This document shows, one piece after another, positions 34,109 through 42,088 of a stretch of 64,000 bases of DNA; positions within the stretch are counted from its first letter, which is position 1; each line of letters opens with the position of its first letter. The stretch covers positions 1 through 64,000 of the forward strand of contig CALHTF010000059.1 in the NCBI GenBank assembly GCA_938038815.1. The letters are read 5' to 3'. The position numbers and the translations under genes were made by a program. The notes beneath the pieces are model-generated. The model was not told the origin of the DNA and did not search any database. It worked only from the letters and a program-made list of their open reading frames with translations. Source of the DNA: an uncultured Acidimicrobiales bacterium (GTDB taxonomy: Bacteria > Actinomycetota > Acidimicrobiia > Acidimicrobiales > SHLQ01).

Positions 34109-36046
34109 ATGTCGCATCTGACCTTTCTTATCGTCGGTCTCGGCAGCGGCGCGGTCATCGCGGCTCTCGGGGTCGGTGTGGTGGTCGCCCACCGGGTTAG
34201 TCGGGTGGTCAACTTCGCTCATGCGGCAATGGGCATGTACATCGCCTTTGTCTTCTACGAACTGCGAGCCACCGGCGACGCGGTCCTACCGATCTTGGGC
34301 TTGCCTGCCCGGGTGCCACTGGTACCCCGGCCAACGGTCGCTACAGCGTTCATTTTGTCGATGGTGATCGCCGCCATTGTTGGGGCGCTGATCTATCTGT
34401 TGATCTTTCGACCCTTGCGCACCGCGCCCGCGCTCGCCCGGGTGGTGGCCTCGCTGGGCTTGTTCGTGTACCTCATCGCGATCGTTGGCTTGCGGTTCGC
34501 ATCCGAGACCGGCGCGTCGCGCACCCTCGACGGCCCCCTCCCCGACCACCTGATCACCTGGGGCTCGGTTCGGGTGCCGGCCGATCGTTATCTGCTGGCG
34601 GCGATCGTGATCGGGGCAGCCGCCGTGCTGTCGGCCGGGTATCGGTACACCCGTTTCGGGCTGGCCACCCGGGCCGTGGCGGGCAACGAACGCGGGGCAA
34701 CGCTGATGGGAATCTCGCCCAATGCGGTCGGCGTGGCCAACTGGGTTATCGCCACCATGCTGGCTGGAGCGGCCATGATCCTCGCCGCTCCCGTCGTGCG
34801 ACTTGAGCCAACCACCACCAGCTTGCTCATCGTGCCGGCGGTCGCTGCAGCGCTGCCGGGCCGCTTCAACTCGGTATGGGCGACCGTGCTCACCGGGCTC
34901 GCCATCGGCATGGTCCAGACCGAAATTCTGCACCTGCAAACCCAGTGGGAATGGCTGCCCAACGTGGGCCTACAACAGGGCATCCCGCTGCTAATCGTGC
35001 TCATCACGTTGGCGGTGCGAGGCGAGGTATTGCCCGACCGTGCGGCCCTACAAACCTCGAGCCTGCCGTTAGCCGGCGATACTCGGCGGGTGCCGCTCGC
35101 GGCCGGGGTGTTGTTGGTCATTGGACTCGTGGCCGCGACGTTCGTCGGCTCGGAGTGGCGGTCGGGAATCATCGTGAGCGCCATCGCCACCATCGTTGCC
35201 CTCTCGGTGGTGGTGGTCACCGGCTACGTCGGGCAAATCTCGCTAGCCACCTTCGCGATCGCGGGCTTGGCCGCTTTCGGCATGGTGCGCTTGGGTGAGG
35301 CGTGGAACCTGCCGTTTCCGCTCGCCCCGATCGCCGGAATCGTGGTGGCTGTGTTGGCCGGAATGATCGCTGCATTGCCAGCAGTGCGGGTGCGAGGCCT
35401 CAACCTGGCGATCGCCACGTTGGCCGGCGCGGTGGCAGTCGAAGAGTTGGTCTTTAAATGGTCGTGGTTCACCGGCGGACTCGAAGGGGCACGGGCCGAG
35501 TCGCCCACCCTCTTCGGCCTCGATCTCGGCATCACCGCACTAGGCGACGCGTTTCCCCGTCGAACCTTCGTGGTGTTGACCTTGCTAGCTGCCGCCTTGG
35601 CTCTCGTGATGGTCGGCAACCTCCGCCGCGGTACAACCGGACGGCGTTGGCTAGCCGTGCGAGCCAACGAACGAGCGGCCGCCGCAGCCGGCATCTCGGT
35701 ATCGGGCGTCAAGCTTTCGGCATTCGCTATCTCGAGCGCGCTTGCCGGAACCGCCGGGGTGCTGCTTGCCTATCAGCGCACGATCGTATCGCCTGGCTCG
35801 TTCGGGGTCATCGATTCGCTCGTGGCGGTAGCTATCGCCTACCTCGCCGGCATCGCCACCCCGGTCGGGGCAGTTGTGGCCGGGGTATTAGCCACTGGCG
35901 GCCTACTGACGGTCGCCCTCGACGCACTCAGCGACAACGCGTCGTCGTATCAATTCGCGGTGAACGGTCTGTTGCTGATCGTCGCCGCAGTGAAGTTCCC
36001 GCAAGGAATCGTCGGCGTACGCGCCGCAATCGGACAAAACAAGTGA
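34109..36046 (+). CDS. fused branched-chain-type ABC permease (LivH-LivM)
   Basis: 645 residues in two fused permease halves. The first (about 1-300) is LivH-like (VVNFAHAAMGMYIAFVFYEL, RTAPALARVVASLG). The second (about 325-645) is LivM-like (VTGYVGQISLATFAIAGLAA, VRVRGLNLAIATLAGAVAVE, LAVRANERAAAAAGI). In most bacteria these are separate proteins that form a heterodimer. It starts 5 nt after the binding-protein stop, so the two are coupled. The substrate class follows the binding protein and could be an amino acid, amide, urea-like or aromatic acid. Confidence 0.93.
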   Translation: MSHLTFLIVGLGSGAVIAALGVGVVVAHRVSRVVNFAHAAMGMYIAFVFYELRATGDAVLPILGLPARVPLVPRPTVATAFILSMVIAAIVGALIYLLIFRPLRTAPALARVVASLGLFVYLIAIVGLRFASETGASRTLDGPLPDHLITWGSVRVPADRYLLAAIVIGAAAVLSAGYRYTRFGLATRAVAGNERGATLMGISPNAVGVANWVIATMLAGAAMILAAPVVRLEPTTTSLLIVPAVAAALPGRFNSVWATVLTGLAIGMVQTEILHLQTQWEWLPNVGLQQGIPLLIVLITLAVRGEVLPDRAALQTSSLPLAGDTRRVPLAAGVLLVIGLVAATFVGSEWRSGIIVSAIATIVALSVVVVTGYVGQISLATFAIAGLAAFGMVRLGEAWNLPFPLAPIAGIVVAVLAGMIAALPAVRVRGLNLAIATLAGAVAVEELVFKWSWFTGGLEGARAESPTLFGLDLGITALGDAFPRRTFVVLTLLAAALALVMVGNLRRGTTGRRWLAVRANERAAAAAGISVSGVKLSAFAISSALAGTAGVLLAYQRTIVSPGSFGVIDSLVAVAIAYLAGIATPVGAVVAGVLATGGLLTVALDALSDNASSYQFAVNGLLLIVAAVKFPQGIVGVRAAIGQNK

Positions 36047-36053
36047 GGATCCC

Positions 36054-37613
36054 ATGGCACTAACAACCAAACCCTTTGCCGCAAGCAAGGGAAGCGAGAT
36101 GGCCCTAGCCGACGAGACAACGTTGCGTACCTGGAGCGAACTCGACGCGCGGGTCAACCAATTGGTGCACGCGTTGCAAGGCGCCGGACTCAAACCCGGC
36201 GATACGGCGGCCATCGTCTCCGGCAATCGGGTCGAGTGGTTTGAGCTGACCCTGGCGTGCGCCCACTCAGGCGTGATCTTCGTACCGGTCAACTGGCACC
36301 TGGTCGCACCCGAGATGGCCTACATCTTCGGCGACTCTGGCGCGAAGGCGGTATTCGCCGGCGAGCGGTACATCGACATCGTGGCCGAGGCGCTAACCGA
36401 CGAGCGATGCAGCAACGTCGAGCTGAAGGTAGCCATCGGCGACGGCGGAGACCACGGCATGGTCCCGTTTGAGGAGTTCGTGGCCACCGGCTCGGCCGAC
36501 GAACCCGAAACCCAAGTCCTCGGCGGCCCGATGTTCTACACCTCGGGTACCACCGGCAACCCCAAAGGGGTCCGCAGCGGGCTCTCGTTCATGGGCCCCG
36601 AAACCAGCCCCGAAATGTGGCTGCTGGTCGGCGGCGGCTTCACCGAGCCGCTACCCACCGAGGGCACCACCGTGTTGTGCGGCCCCTGTTATCACTCGGC
36701 TCAGTGGGCGTACTCGTTCATCCCGCTGTTGGTGGGTTCGTCGGTCGTCATGCAACACAAGTACGACAGTACTGGCCTGCTCGAGCTGATCGACACCCAC
36801 CGCTGCACCAACGTGCACCTCGTACCGACCCAGATGAAACGCCTCATGGATCTACCCGACGACGTGAAGGCCAGCTACGACGGCTCGTCGATGGAGTACG
36901 TGATCCATGGCGCGGCACCGTGCCCGCCGGCGGTCAAGCGTTCGCTTATCGACTGGTGGGGCCCAAAGATCAGCGAGTACTACGGCTCGACCGAAGGGTC
37001 GATCATCTCGATCGTCAGCAGCGAGGAGTGGCTCGAACGGGGCGGCAGCGTCGGCAAACCCCAGCCCACGATCGAGATCATGGTGGTCGGCGAAAACGGC
37101 GAGCACCTCGGTCCGAACGAGTCGGGCACGCTCTACTTCCGCAACCTGATGGGCATGGACTTCGAGTACCACAACGCCCCCGAAAAAACGGCCGACGCCC
37201 ACCTCGAACCAGGGGTGTTCACCACCGGCGACGTCGGGTACCTCGACGACGACGGCTACCTGTGGCTTAGCGATCGCAAGATCGACATGATCATCTCCGG
37301 CGGTGTCAACATCTACCCCGCCGAGATCGAGGGCGCCCTCGGTGGCCATCCCGATGTGGCCGACGTTGCGGTGATCGGCGTTCCGAACGACGAGTTCGGT
37401 GAAGAGGTCAAGGCCGTCGTCGTGCCGACCTCGGGCGTGGGCGACGACGACCTGCGGGCCGTCCTCGGCGAGTTCTGTCGTACCAACCTGGCCGGCTACA
37501 AGGTGCCTCGGTCGTTCGACTTCCTCGACGCCCTCCCCCGTACCGGCACCGGCAAGGTCCAAAAGCGCAAGCTTCGCGATCCGTACTGGGAAGGCATCGA
37601 CCGGTCGATCTAA
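36054..37613 (+). CDS. acyl-CoA synthetase (AMP-forming, ANL superfamily)
   Basis: A 519-residue AMP-forming ligase making an acyl-CoA from a carboxylic acid, ATP and CoA. Motifs: MFYTSGTTGNPKGV (P-loop), YYGSTEG, TGDVGYLDDDGYLWLSDRKI with the hinge Asp/Arg, GGVNIYPAEIE, and C-terminal PRTGTGKVQKRKLRDPY with the catalytic Lys. It groups by motif with medium/long-chain and aromatic acyl-CoA ligases. It lies between livHM (7 nt before) and livG (3 nt after), so it is an integral part of the importer operon; the imported compound or a product of it is therefore probably an acid. Confidence 0.92.
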   Translation: MALTTKPFAASKGSEMALADETTLRTWSELDARVNQLVHALQGAGLKPGDTAAIVSGNRVEWFELTLACAHSGVIFVPVNWHLVAPEMAYIFGDSGAKAVFAGERYIDIVAEALTDERCSNVELKVAIGDGGDHGMVPFEEFVATGSADEPETQVLGGPMFYTSGTTGNPKGVRSGLSFMGPETSPEMWLLVGGGFTEPLPTEGTTVLCGPCYHSAQWAYSFIPLLVGSSVVMQHKYDSTGLLELIDTHRCTNVHLVPTQMKRLMDLPDDVKASYDGSSMEYVIHGAAPCPPAVKRSLIDWWGPKISEYYGSTEGSIISIVSSEEWLERGGSVGKPQPTIEIMVVGENGEHLGPNESGTLYFRNLMGMDFEYHNAPEKTADAHLEPGVFTTGDVGYLDDDGYLWLSDRKIDMIISGGVNIYPAEIEGALGGHPDVADVAVIGVPNDEFGEEVKAVVVPTSGVGDDDLRAVLGEFCRTNLAGYKVPRSFDFLDALPRTGTGKVQKRKLRDPYWEGIDRSI

Positions 37614-37616
37614 CCC

Positions 37617-38378
37617 ATGGCACTCCTGGAAACCAACGGCCTCACCGTCACGTTCGGCGGCTTGCACGCCAACGACGGCATCGACATCTCGGTCGAACGC
37701 GGCCGTTTTGTCGGGCTGATTGGCCCCAACGGTGCCGGCAAGACCACCTTCATCGACGCCATCACCGGGTTCGTGCCCATCTCCGACGGCACCGTTCGCT
37801 TCGCCGGCGAGCTGTTCACGACTGTCGCCCCGCACGAACGGGCCCGTCGCGGGTTGTCCCGCACCTTCCAGCAACTCGAGCTCTTCGAGGACCTCACGGT
37901 CGAAGACAATCTGCTCGCGGCGGCCGAAACCCCAACCTGGACCGACGTGCTACTCGACATCGTTCGCCCCGGCCGGGTATCGCCCCATCAGGGCGACGTC
38001 GAGTGGGCGCTCGAAACGGTGGGGCTCGCCGAGTCGCTCAAGGCCTTCCCAAGCGACCTTTCGCACGGCCAACGCAAGCTCGTGGGCGTAGCCCGAGCGT
38101 TGGCTGCTCGCCCCCAACTCGTGCTGCTCGACGAGCCCGCCGCCGGACTCGATACAACCGAGAGCCAAGAGATCGGCGGCCGACTGCGCGGGCTGCTCGA
38201 CCACGACGTCTCTGTCTTGTTGATCGACCACGACATGGGCCTGGTGCTGAACGTGTGCGACGAGGTGTACGTGCTCGACTTTGGCGGGGTGATCGCCCAC
38301 GGTACCCCGGCCGAGATCCGCACCAACCCGCGGGTGGTCGCCGCCTACTTGGGCGCCGAGGCGGAGCAGTCGTCGTGA
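37617..38378 (+). CDS. livG: branched-chain-type ABC transporter ATP-binding protein LivG
   Basis: 253 residues. Walker A is GPNGAGKTTFIDAITG, the signature LSHGQRKLVGVARALA, Walker B LVLLDEPAAGLD and the H-loop LLIDHDMGLVL. It shows LivG features such as RRGLSRTFQQLELFEDLTVEDN. It powers the fused permease together with LivF. It starts 3 nt after the acyl-CoA ligase stop and overlaps livF by GTGA. Confidence 0.95.
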   Translation: MALLETNGLTVTFGGLHANDGIDISVERGRFVGLIGPNGAGKTTFIDAITGFVPISDGTVRFAGELFTTVAPHERARRGLSRTFQQLELFEDLTVEDNLLAAAETPTWTDVLLDIVRPGRVSPHQGDVEWALETVGLAESLKAFPSDLSHGQRKLVGVARALAARPQLVLLDEPAAGLDTTESQEIGGRLRGLLDHDVSVLLIDHDMGLVLNVCDEVYVLDFGGVIAHGTPAEIRTNPRVVAAYLGAEAEQSS

Positions 38379-39097
38379 CCGAACCGTTGCTGAGCGCCGA
38401 GAACCTGTCGACCGGCTATGCCGGGGTGCCCGTGGTTCGTGGCGTTTCGCTCAGCGTGTCGGCGGGAGAGGTTGTGGCGTTGCTTGGCCCGAACGGGGCC
38501 GGCAAAACCACCACACTGCTCGCCATTTCCGGGCTGCTACCCGTGCTCGACGGAGCGGTCACGGTGCTGGGCGAACAGGTCGACGAAAAGGCCCCGTTCA
38601 AGAACGCCCGCCGAGGCATGGCCCACGTTGCCGAAAACCGGTCGCTGTTCAACGACCTCACCGTCGCCGAGAACCTTCGGCTCGGAATCACCGGCCCGAA
38701 ATCCGACCGAGCCCAGTCGCTCGACCTGGTGCTGGCCCGCTTCCCCGAACTCGAACCAACGATGGACCGAAAGGCCGGTTTGTTGTCGGGCGGCGAACAA
38801 CAGATGCTTGCCATGGCCCGGGCCTTGGCGTCGCGACCCAAGCTTTTGCTGGTCGATGAGATGAGCCTCGGCCTGGCGCCGATCATCGTTGAGCGGATGT
38901 TGCCGATCGTGCGCGATGTGGCCGACGAATTGGGCACCGGGGTGTTGATGGTGGAACAGCACATCCACATGGCGTTAGGGATCGCCGACCGGGCCTACCT
39001 ACTCAACCACGGCGAACTCGTCCTTGAGGGCAACGCCGCCGAACTGGCCGACCGGCCAGAACTACTCGAAGCCAGTTACCTAGGAGACAGCTCGTGA
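38375..39097 (+). CDS. livF: branched-chain-type ABC transporter ATP-binding protein LivF
   Basis: 240 residues from the GTG at 38375, which overlaps the livG stop (GTGA). Walker A is GPNGAGKTTTLLAISG, the signature LSGGEQQMLAMARALA and Walker B LLLVDEMSLGLAP, the last being characteristic of LivF. The frame stays open upstream, but that part is out of frame with livG's real protein. Its stop overlaps the start of the carotenoid oxygenase gene, again GTGA. Confidence 0.95.
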   Translation: MTEPLLSAENLSTGYAGVPVVRGVSLSVSAGEVVALLGPNGAGKTTTLLAISGLLPVLDGAVTVLGEQVDEKAPFKNARRGMAHVAENRSLFNDLTVAENLRLGITGPKSDRAQSLDLVLARFPELEPTMDRKAGLLSGGEQQMLAMARALASRPKLLLVDEMSLGLAPIIVERMLPIVRDVADELGTGVLMVEQHIHMALGIADRAYLLNHGELVLEGNAAELADRPELLEASYLGDSS

Positions 39098-40545
39098 CCG
39101 ACACACAAAAGATTGAGCCAACCAACACGTGGGACACCCCACATCTGCAGGGACTCATGGCGCCAGTGTTCGACGAACGCGACGACGATGACCTCACCGT
39201 GGAGGGTGAACTTCCAGCCGCCCTCGACGGCATGTTTCTTCGCAACGGCCCAAACCCGCAGTTCGCACCGCTGGGTGCGTATCACCCCTTCGACGGTGAC
39301 GCGATGCTGCACGCCGTCTATCTCAAGGACGGTAAGGCTCGGTACCGCAACCGGTGGCTCGAGTCGAAAGGCCTCCTAGCCGAACGGGCGCGAGGCAAGG
39401 CGTGTTACGGCGGAATGAGCAACTACCAAATGCCCGAGCCCGACGTGATGGCTGAGGGCGGCATGTTGAAAAACACCGGCAACACGGCAACGGTGCGCCA
39501 CGCTGGCCGCTACTTCGGGCTACTGGAGGCCGGGCCGCCGACCGAGTTCAACCTTGAACTCGAAACGCTCGGCGAATACGACTTCGGCGGCCGGTTGGCT
39601 GGCCCCATGACCGCACACCCCAAGGTCGATCCGGTCACCCGCGAGATGATCTTTTTCGGGTACAGCCCAATGGAGCCGTACCTGCGCTACCACGAGGTCA
39701 GCCCGACCGGCGAGCTCACCCATAGCGCCGAACTCGACATCCCCAACCCGGTCATGATGCACGACTTCGTACTCACCGAGAACTACGCCATCTTCTTCGA
39801 CGCCCCAGCGATCTTCGACCTCGACGCGCTGCTCAACGGTCGCGAGCCAATGAAGTGGCGACCCGACTCCGGAACCCGGATCGGCGTTGTACCTCGCGGC
39901 GGCACGAGCGGTGACGCTCGCTGGTTCGAGATGGATAACTGCTACGTCGTGCACTTCTTCAACGCCTTCGAGACAACCACCGACGCTGGCAAAACGATCG
40001 AGGTACGAGCACCACGGATGGCCGATATGCCGGGCGGGTTCGAGTTCGAACAACCCGGCGGGGCGAGCGAACCAATGCCATGGAAGTGGGTGCTCAACCT
40101 TGACACCGGTGTGGTTACCGACGAACAGACCGACGACTTGGCGGGCGAGTTCCCTCGTATCAACGAGCACTACCTCGGCCGTAAGGCTCGGTACGGCTAT
40201 GAATGCCCAGCCCGTAGCTGGGAGTTCGACTTCGACTTTTGCGGGGTGGTCAAATACGACTTCGAGCAGAACACCTCCGAAGTCTACAACTACGCCGATT
40301 CACAGGTCAGCGGCGAACACGCCTTTGTTCCCGACCCAAACGGCCAGGCCGAAGACGACGGCTGGCTCATGAGCTTTGTCACCGACCGGGCGACCGAAAC
40401 TTCCGAGCTGGCGATCATCGACGCCCGCGACGTGTCGGCCGGGCCTATCGCCCGCGTGCAGATGGCGGCTCGAGTTCCCCTTGGCTTTCATGCCAACTGG
40501 TTCGCCACCGAGCCAACCAAACTGAATCAGGTGTCTGACACCTGA
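39094..40545 (+). CDS. carotenoid cleavage oxygenase (CCD/RPE65 family), importer-linked
   Basis: A 483-residue non-heme iron oxygenase. All four iron-binding histidines are visible: TAHPKVDP, MMHDFVLTENY, VVHFFNAFE and GFHANWFA. Family members cleave C=C bonds of carotenoids, apocarotenoids or stilbenoids (lignostilbene). The GTG start overlaps the livF stop (GTGA), so it is translated with the importer operon. The last residues (after HANWFA) read TEPTKLNQVSDT and come from an 18-bp-stem palindrome; the neighbouring paralogue ends at HANWFAS. The substrate is unknown. Confidence 0.93.
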   Translation: MTDTQKIEPTNTWDTPHLQGLMAPVFDERDDDDLTVEGELPAALDGMFLRNGPNPQFAPLGAYHPFDGDAMLHAVYLKDGKARYRNRWLESKGLLAERARGKACYGGMSNYQMPEPDVMAEGGMLKNTGNTATVRHAGRYFGLLEAGPPTEFNLELETLGEYDFGGRLAGPMTAHPKVDPVTREMIFFGYSPMEPYLRYHEVSPTGELTHSAELDIPNPVMMHDFVLTENYAIFFDAPAIFDLDALLNGREPMKWRPDSGTRIGVVPRGGTSGDARWFEMDNCYVVHFFNAFETTTDAGKTIEVRAPRMADMPGGFEFEQPGGASEPMPWKWVLNLDTGVVTDEQTDDLAGEFPRINEHYLGRKARYGYECPARSWEFDFDFCGVVKYDFEQNTSEVYNYADSQVSGEHAFVPDPNGQAEDDGWLMSFVTDRATETSELAIIDARDVSAGPIARVQMAARVPLGFHANWFATEPTKLNQVSDT

Positions 40546-40554
40546 TTCAGTTTG
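40518..40554. repeat. near-perfect 37-bp palindrome spanning a stop codon
   Basis: Arms 40518-40535 (CAAACTGAATCAGGTGTC) and 40537-40554 (exact reverse complement) around a single central T. The stop codon of the upstream carotenoid oxygenase lies in the right arm. It is placed between convergent genes and could terminate transcription both ways, though no long U-run follows. The GGTGTC...GACACC core resembles repetitive extragenic palindromes found elsewhere in bacteria, from general knowledge. Confidence 0.9.
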
Positions 40555-40567
40555 AGGGCAGGAACCG

Positions 40568-42037
40568 CTAGCGAGCGTCGTTGAGCATGACCTTGTCGTG
40601 CCAGAACCCGTGGAACTGGTGCGGTAAGTGGTGCTTCAGTTTGAGGGTAGCGACCGGCTCGGCGATGTCGGCCGCCCGGAAGATCATCAACGAACTGTTG
40701 TGCTCGTGCGCGTTGTAGACCACCTCAAAGAGGTAGCCATCCTGGTCCGCGTTTGAGTTCTTCGACGGCGCAAACAGCGGCTCCGAACCGAAGTAGCCGG
40801 GCGCAAGGGTGTTGAGCTGAATGTCGCCGTCGAAGTCGACTCGCTGGAAGCCATTGAAGAAGCTGTTGTGTCCGTTCTCGACCGACACCGCTGAGTAGGT
40901 CGCTTCGTGCTTTTGGCCGGCGACTGTTTGGTTGAAGGTCGGAAACTCCGAGTTGGTCGGGCTCATGACCTCGTGCGACATCTCGCCGCTGGCCATGTTC
41001 AACCGGTACCGGCGGAATTCGCCGCCCCGCAATTCTTTGGCGTTGAACACATCGCTCAGTGCATCGTTGGCCACAAAGTTGTCGGCGAACATCGCGTCGA
41101 CCACCACCTCGTCGCCATCCTCGAAGGCATTACCGAAGTGGATGATCGCGCCGGCTCCGGTCTCGAACTTGCGAACCTCTTGCATCGTGTCGAGGTCGAC
41201 CACCGAAACGGTCATGGGGATCGACGGGTCGAACCCGATGCCATCGCCGATGGTGCGCTGGCCGAGCATTACCGGGCCGATCGAACCCATGCTGATCGAG
41301 CCCACGAAGAAGATGGCGTACTTGCCCGACACGGCGAAGTCGTGGGCGAACGGGAAGTGCTCGATCGGTAACTGGCCGAACTTCTTCACCTTGCCCGCTG
41401 AGTCGATACGGAAGATGTTGAAGCACATCTTGGGGCCGTTCTTGTCGTACCCCAGCGAACCGGCACCAAAGTTGACCCAGTCGCCCGTTTGCCCCAGGTA
41501 GTGACCGTGGGCGCTGAACACCATGCTTCGTTTCAGGCCGCCGTCGTAGGTGTATTCACCATGGGTTTCAAGCGTGGTGGCGTCGACATGGAACGGCCGG
41601 CCGCCTTCGTACAGGGTCAGCAGTTTCCCGCCGTGGTACACCAGGTTGGTGTTGGACGGGTTGGCTGGCATGCGGCCAACGTTCTTGAGGATCCCGCCCG
41701 GGATCTGGGTTCCGAACCCGCGGTAGCAGATCTGTTGTTTGGCCGTTTCCTTCACGTACTTGGGCGTGCGCACGTAGCGGTTAGCGAAGTGAACCTTGCC
41801 TTCGTCGATCGAAAACACGCTGAGCATGCCGCAGCCATCGAACCAGTGGCCATACTTCTGGTCGCCGATCATCTGACGGCCGGGACCATTGCGGTAGAAG
41901 GTGCCCTGAAGGTCGGCCGGCACTGTCCCTTCGACATCGTCGAGCCAGTAGCTGTGCTCCTCGTCAAGGTTAGCCAAACCACCGTGCATGGTTGGGGCGG
42001 CGGTTGTGCTTACCGATGCGTCTTCGATGGTGGTCAT
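40568..42037 (-). CDS. carotenoid cleavage oxygenase (CCD/RPE65 family)
   Basis: A 489-residue paralogue. Iron ligands are present in MVFSAHGHY, PFAHDFAVSGKY, IIHFGNAFE and QFHGFWHD. It is more divergent than the other two (for example TFYRNGPGRQ for the usual MFxRNGPNP) and probably acts on a different substrate. AAGGA lies just upstream of the ATG at 42037. It is convergent with the importer-linked paralogue and 51 nt downstream of a third copy on the same strand, so the latter two form an operon. Confidence 0.92.
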   Translation of the reverse strand: MTTIEDASVSTTAAPTMHGGLANLDEEHSYWLDDVEGTVPADLQGTFYRNGPGRQMIGDQKYGHWFDGCGMLSVFSIDEGKVHFANRYVRTPKYVKETAKQQICYRGFGTQIPGGILKNVGRMPANPSNTNLVYHGGKLLTLYEGGRPFHVDATTLETHGEYTYDGGLKRSMVFSAHGHYLGQTGDWVNFGAGSLGYDKNGPKMCFNIFRIDSAGKVKKFGQLPIEHFPFAHDFAVSGKYAIFFVGSISMGSIGPVMLGQRTIGDGIGFDPSIPMTVSVVDLDTMQEVRKFETGAGAIIHFGNAFEDGDEVVVDAMFADNFVANDALSDVFNAKELRGGEFRRYRLNMASGEMSHEVMSPTNSEFPTFNQTVAGQKHEATYSAVSVENGHNSFFNGFQRVDFDGDIQLNTLAPGYFGSEPLFAPSKNSNADQDGYLFEVVYNAHEHNSSLMIFRAADIAEPVATLKLKHHLPHQFHGFWHDKVMLNDAR

Positions 42038-42088
42038 AGTTCCTTCTTACAGGGCGTGCCGCTCAGGTCAAAGAACTTCGAGCGGTTG

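Noticed and set aside
40546..40647. 13-bp direct repeat TTCAGTTTGAGGG at 40546 and 40635 as a target-site duplication
   Set aside because: The second copy is inside conserved coding sequence of the second CCD (VATLKLKHH), and the spacing contains no element with transposon ends. Probably chance.
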